From CAZPLZ01 sp964587525 (lineage in GTDB: Bacteria; Oederibacteriota; CAKKQC01), in assembly GCA_964587525.1 (NCBI GenBank), contig CAZPLZ010000071.1:1-17023 (forward strand): a stretch of 17,023 nt of DNA. The letters run 5' to 3'. Below, piece by piece: positions 14,362 to 17,023 of the stretch; within the stretch, counting starts at the first letter, position 1, and each line of letters starts with the position of its first letter. The notes beneath the pieces are model-generated. The model made no database searches and had not been told where the DNA came from. It saw nothing but the letters and a program-made list of their open reading frames with translations. Made by a program: the position numbers and the translations under genes.

Positions 14362-15525
14362 TCATGAGGAATCCTCTGCCTGAGTGTCGTGGGGTTCGGG
14401 GTTTAAGTTTCTTAATATCTCGAGGAGCTCGCTCCCAATGGCGCGAGGCTGAATACGGTTCCGAATGTTCTGATGCAGACCAGATGCCGGCCATGTATGC
14501 CGTTGTTTTGCGATTTCCTTGATTGACTGGACAATACTGGAGGGATCCGAGGGTGGCACAAGAAATATGCCGGGCATATCCGGGCTCAAAAGTTCGCGGA
14601 TGGCTGGAGAGTCCCGTGTAATGATGGGTTTGCCAGCGGAAATCATCTGAAAGATCTTATTAGGGATCCCTCGACCTGCCTTTTCCGTTGAGCTGAAGAT
14701 TCCTAAGCCTACGTCGGTGTGTGTATCTAAGTGGGCCACCTCATCGTAACGGACCCAGGGGAGCCAGGTCAGCCTGGGCAAGGGATGCTTTTCGATCATG
14801 CTCCGAATTTTCGACTCCTCCTGACCGCGGCCCAAGAGGATCCAATCGATGGGCTCGTTTTCAGCAAGGATCGCAGCCTGGACGATCGTGTCGATGCCGT
14901 GCAATGGAATAAAGTTGCCGTAAAAGAGGACGGTGATAGGCTGTGCCGGATCTTTGTCAAAGGTAAACCCTGGAGGTACAGGAAAGAGCTCTGGCTCAAC
15001 GCCGAGAAACACCACCGCTGTGCGTGAGGGATGAATGTTAAATTTTTGGACGAAGAAGTCAGCATGGGTACGAGTATCTAATACAACCACGTTGGCGGCT
15101 CGACAGGCCAGCCATTCCCAGAGAAAGAGCAGGTAGGCCAAGGGATGTCGCGGCCCCACGAGCTTTCTGTCTTCGACAACGGTGTTGTAGAGCGATATGT
15201 AGACATCCCACAAAATCGGCGTTCTTCGCAACTTGGCGAAGGGCCATAGCAGCAGGACATCCAGGTGGCCCAAATAGCCCACGATCACGACATCGTGCCG
15301 AGGAAGCCGTAGATATTGCCATATCAGACTGGGATAACTGCACAACCATTTTATGAGGAGCCGTAATTTCGGCCATAGGCCTGCTATTCGACTTTTATCC
15401 TCAATTCCTCTCCAGACGTCCTTGTGACATTCGATGACCTCGACTCCGTTTTCCCTTAGCCCGCGCGACAAGATTCGATTGCGAGACGTACCGGCATCAT
15501 AGGTTCCCCAGAGTACGATCCGCAT
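14362..15525 (-). CDS. GT4-like glycosyltransferase (GT-B fold)
   Basis: 387 aa. The N-terminus is MRIVLWGTYD, followed by an acceptor domain that includes a hydrophobic, probably membrane-associated stretch (about 56-97). The donor domain begins at TVLFYGNFIPLHGID (198-212), continues with WILLGRGQEE, and has the C-terminal core GRGIPNKIFQMISAGKPII (284-302) with DSPAIREL. At the position of the second Glu of E-x7-E there is Gln293. From memory of the PNKxFQ subfamily this is a normal variant, not a sign of inactivity. The likely role is adding a sugar to the growing lipid-linked chain at the inner face of the membrane; donor and acceptor are unknown. The ATG start has GAGGGG about 10 bases upstream. 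It lies 51 bases downstream of the sulfatase and 13 bases upstream of the flippase-like gene. Confidence 0.87.
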   Translation of the reverse strand: MRIVLWGTYDAGTSRNRILSRGLRENGVEVIECHKDVWRGIEDKSRIAGLWPKLRLLIKWLCSYPSLIWQYLRLPRHDVVIVGYLGHLDVLLLWPFAKLRRTPILWDVYISLYNTVVEDRKLVGPRHPLAYLLFLWEWLACRAANVVVLDTRTHADFFVQKFNIHPSRTAVVFLGVEPELFPVPPGFTFDKDPAQPITVLFYGNFIPLHGIDTIVQAAILAENEPIDWILLGRGQEESKIRSMIEKHPLPRLTWLPWVRYDEVAHLDTHTDVGLGIFSSTEKAGRGIPNKIFQMISAGKPIITRDSPAIRELLSPDMPGIFLVPPSDPSSIVQSIKEIAKQRHTWPASGLHQNIRNRIQPRAIGSELLEILRNLNPEPHDTQAEDSS

Positions 15526-15576
15526 AGATTTTTGCCCCTCAGGTCGATTGATACTTTTAGCCCCGCAGCCCTTGGC

Positions 15577-16980
15577 CTATGGCACCAAAGGTGGAAGGAG
15601 GGTGTCAACGTACTCCCGGTACCTCGCCCTCATCGTCTTTAGCCGTTCGGCGTGCGCGGGATTGTCAGCCACGTTGCGCTCTTCGGCTGGATCGTGCACA
15701 AGATCGTAGAGTTCCTCTTCGGCCAAATTGGTATCCCTGTATACGACATATTTCCATTCGGTGGTTCGGATCCCCTCGACATCGGGGAGTTTTCCTCCGC
15801 GAAAATGGTGTTCGTAGAAGAAGTCATCCCGCCATGGGATCGCCTTCCCCCGCAGCAGCGGCGCTAGACTGCGGCCGTTAATGCCAGGCGGGATCTCGAT
15901 GCCGGCCAGATCCAGGAGTGTGGGGGATAGATCGATATTCAACACCAGTTGGTCTGGACGCATCCCCCGCACGGCGGCCGGCATCCTCGGATCGCGAATG
16001 ATGAGAGGGATGCGGATCGATTCCTCGTACATCAGCCACTTCCCCCACAGACCGCGCTCGCCCAACAGGTATCCATTGTCCGACGTGAAGACCACAATTG
16101 TGTTTTCCTCCAAATTTAGCTCGTCGAGGACCTTGAGGATCCGGCCGACCGAGCGGTCCACACCGGCTATACAGCGTAGGTACTGCTTGACACGCCACTG
16201 GTACTTCTCCGACGCCGGGGGCCACAGGGGTCGCCCCCCACTACTCAATGTGGAGTTGCGTACTAACGCGGGTAGCCTTTCAAAGTGGGCATCGGTGTAG
16301 GTTGCTGGCACTGGAACGGTCGCGCCCGCAAAGAGGGTGACATCCCGCGGGTCAGGTTGAGAAGGCGAGTGCGGCGCCTTGTACAGGACGATGAGGCAGA
16401 ACGGCTGTTTCCGGCCAACACCTCTTAGGAATTTCTCAGCGTGGCGGGTGAGAAACTCGGAGTTATGGATTTTTCGGCCATGCACCGTATGGAAATATTC
16501 ACGTTGCCCGGTCCAGGCGTTCCAGGCGTCGAAAACCTCTTTCGGAAGTCTGCCGCCGATGCCCCACTTTCCGAAGCAGCCCGTCCGGTACCCTGCCTTC
16601 TTGAGCACGGCTGGAAAGCTGGCGGCGAGTATCTCCGGTGCCAGTTGGCTATTAATTCTACGAGGCCCCCTGACGCTGTTGTTCCTGGCGTAGCGGCCCG
16701 TGTAAAAGCTTGCCCGGGCGACGGCGCACATGGAGGTCGTCACGAATGCGTTGCGGAACGAGACACCTTGATTTGCCAGCCGGTCGAGGTGAGGTGTCTT
16801 CAGGACGGGGTGTCCTTTTGAGCCCAGACAGTCCCATCGCTGGTCGTCGGTCATGAGGAAGAGGATATTTGGCGAAGAGGTGGTCTGGGGAGAATCCGCA
16901 CAGCCGGTGGAGCAGAGCAGAGCCGCCACGGCGATGGGCATCGACAGCCGAATGTGCCAACCCAGGTGCCCAATCCTCAC
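15577..16980 (-). CDS. Sulfatase (arylsulfatase family), probable lipoprotein
   Basis: 467 aa, the normal length for type I sulfatases. Residues 1-27 form a signal peptide ending in STGC; this is an imperfect lipobox (Ser rather than Leu at -3), so lipidation at Cys27 is likely but not certain. NILFLMTDDQ (38-47) holds the metal-binding Asp45/Asp46. The formylglycine site is Cys85 in C-A-V-A-R-A-S-F-Y-T-G: Arg89 and the TG are kept, but the usual Pro at position 3 of CxPxR is Val. KAPHSP and TSDNGY provide further metal and substrate residues. It would hydrolyse sulfate esters in the periplasm or at the cell surface, so the glycan made here or an outside substrate may be sulfated. The start is GTG at 16980-16978, below an in-frame TAG; the ATG at codon 14 would also leave a usable signal peptide. 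It is the first visible gene of the block-3 operon. Confidence 0.9.
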   Translation of the reverse strand: MRIGHLGWHIRLSMPIAVAALLCSTGCADSPQTTSSPNILFLMTDDQRWDCLGSKGHPVLKTPHLDRLANQGVSFRNAFVTTSMCAVARASFYTGRYARNNSVRGPRRINSQLAPEILAASFPAVLKKAGYRTGCFGKWGIGGRLPKEVFDAWNAWTGQREYFHTVHGRKIHNSEFLTRHAEKFLRGVGRKQPFCLIVLYKAPHSPSQPDPRDVTLFAGATVPVPATYTDAHFERLPALVRNSTLSSGGRPLWPPASEKYQWRVKQYLRCIAGVDRSVGRILKVLDELNLEENTIVVFTSDNGYLLGERGLWGKWLMYEESIRIPLIIRDPRMPAAVRGMRPDQLVLNIDLSPTLLDLAGIEIPPGINGRSLAPLLRGKAIPWRDDFFYEHHFRGGKLPDVEGIRTTEWKYVVYRDTNLAEEELYDLVHDPAEERNVADNPAHAERLKTMRARYREYVDTLLPPLVP

Positions 16981-17023
16981 GCTGAGCTAGGATAACACAT
17001 GGCTCGTGGCTCATCTGGCACGT
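16981..17023. other. Right-end intergenic stretch upstream of the sulfatase
   Basis: These 43 bases precede the GTG start of the sulfatase on the minus strand. A TATCCT hexamer lies 8 bases upstream of the GTG and could be a weak -10, but no -35 can be supported and no Shine-Dalgarno is evident. Nothing else is seen before the window ends. Confidence 0.4.

Noticed and set aside
14362..15525. Loss of the second E-x7-E Glu (Gln293) as a sign of an inactive glycosyltransferase
   Set aside because: PNKxFQ instead of PNKxFE is, to my recollection, a regular variant in this GT4 subfamily, and all other motifs are intact.
1..17023. CRISPR array, tRNA/rRNA genes, defence or phage genes
   Set aside because: No spaced direct repeats, no cloverleaf or rRNA-like stretches, and no nuclease or phage proteins were seen. 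Every block is accounted for by glycan-related genes.

Overview
The window is a dense surface-glycan (O-antigen or extracellular polysaccharide type) biosynthesis region. It comes from a bacterium that is most likely Gram-negative. I cannot name the phylum. The arguments for a glycan locus are the nucleotide-sugar enzymes, glycosyltransferases, polytopic membrane proteins and a sulfatase packed with gaps of at most about 110 bases. No rRNA, tRNA, CRISPR array, transposase or integrase was seen, and there is no gene-free stretch longer than 300 bases.

The layout has three transcription blocks. Block 1 (bases 1-5704, minus strand) reads, in transcription order: a large polytopic membrane protein, a GT4 glycosyltransferase, a zinc-finger-type sugar C-methyltransferase, a GDP-mannose-4,6-dehydratase-like SDR protein, and a GT2 glycosyltransferase cut by the left edge. 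The methyltransferase/SDR pair (311-2504) is clearly AT-richer than the genes on both sides and looks like an imported two-gene cassette. Block 2 (5818-13396, plus strand) starts at a divergent promoter region. It encodes a membrane-anchored GT2, then rfbF, rfbG, a cupin epimerase, an RmlD-like reductase and rfbH, and ends with a B12-binding-type radical SAM protein. Block 3 (16980-13416, minus strand, converging on block 2) has a sulfatase, a GT4 glycosyltransferase and a flippase-like LPG-synthase/UPF0104 membrane protein.

The core of block 2 is a CDP-3,6-dideoxyhexose pathway. RfbF makes CDP-glucose, RfbG makes CDP-4-keto-6-deoxyglucose, and RfbH is the PMP/[2Fe-2S] C-3 dehydrase E1; its diagnostic His220 and all four cluster cysteines are present at the canonical positions. 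An epimerase plus a 4-reductase then resemble the ascarylose branch, so a CDP-3,6-dideoxy-L-hexose is the best guess for the product. The usual E3 flavin/iron-sulfur reductase (DdhD/AscD) is not in the window. The position after rfbH is occupied instead by an uncharacterised radical SAM protein. That pairing, the possible leaderless starts of rfbF and of the radical SAM gene, the 14-base palindrome just inside the radical SAM gene, and the SDR protein with His in place of the dehydratase Glu are the points most worth following up.
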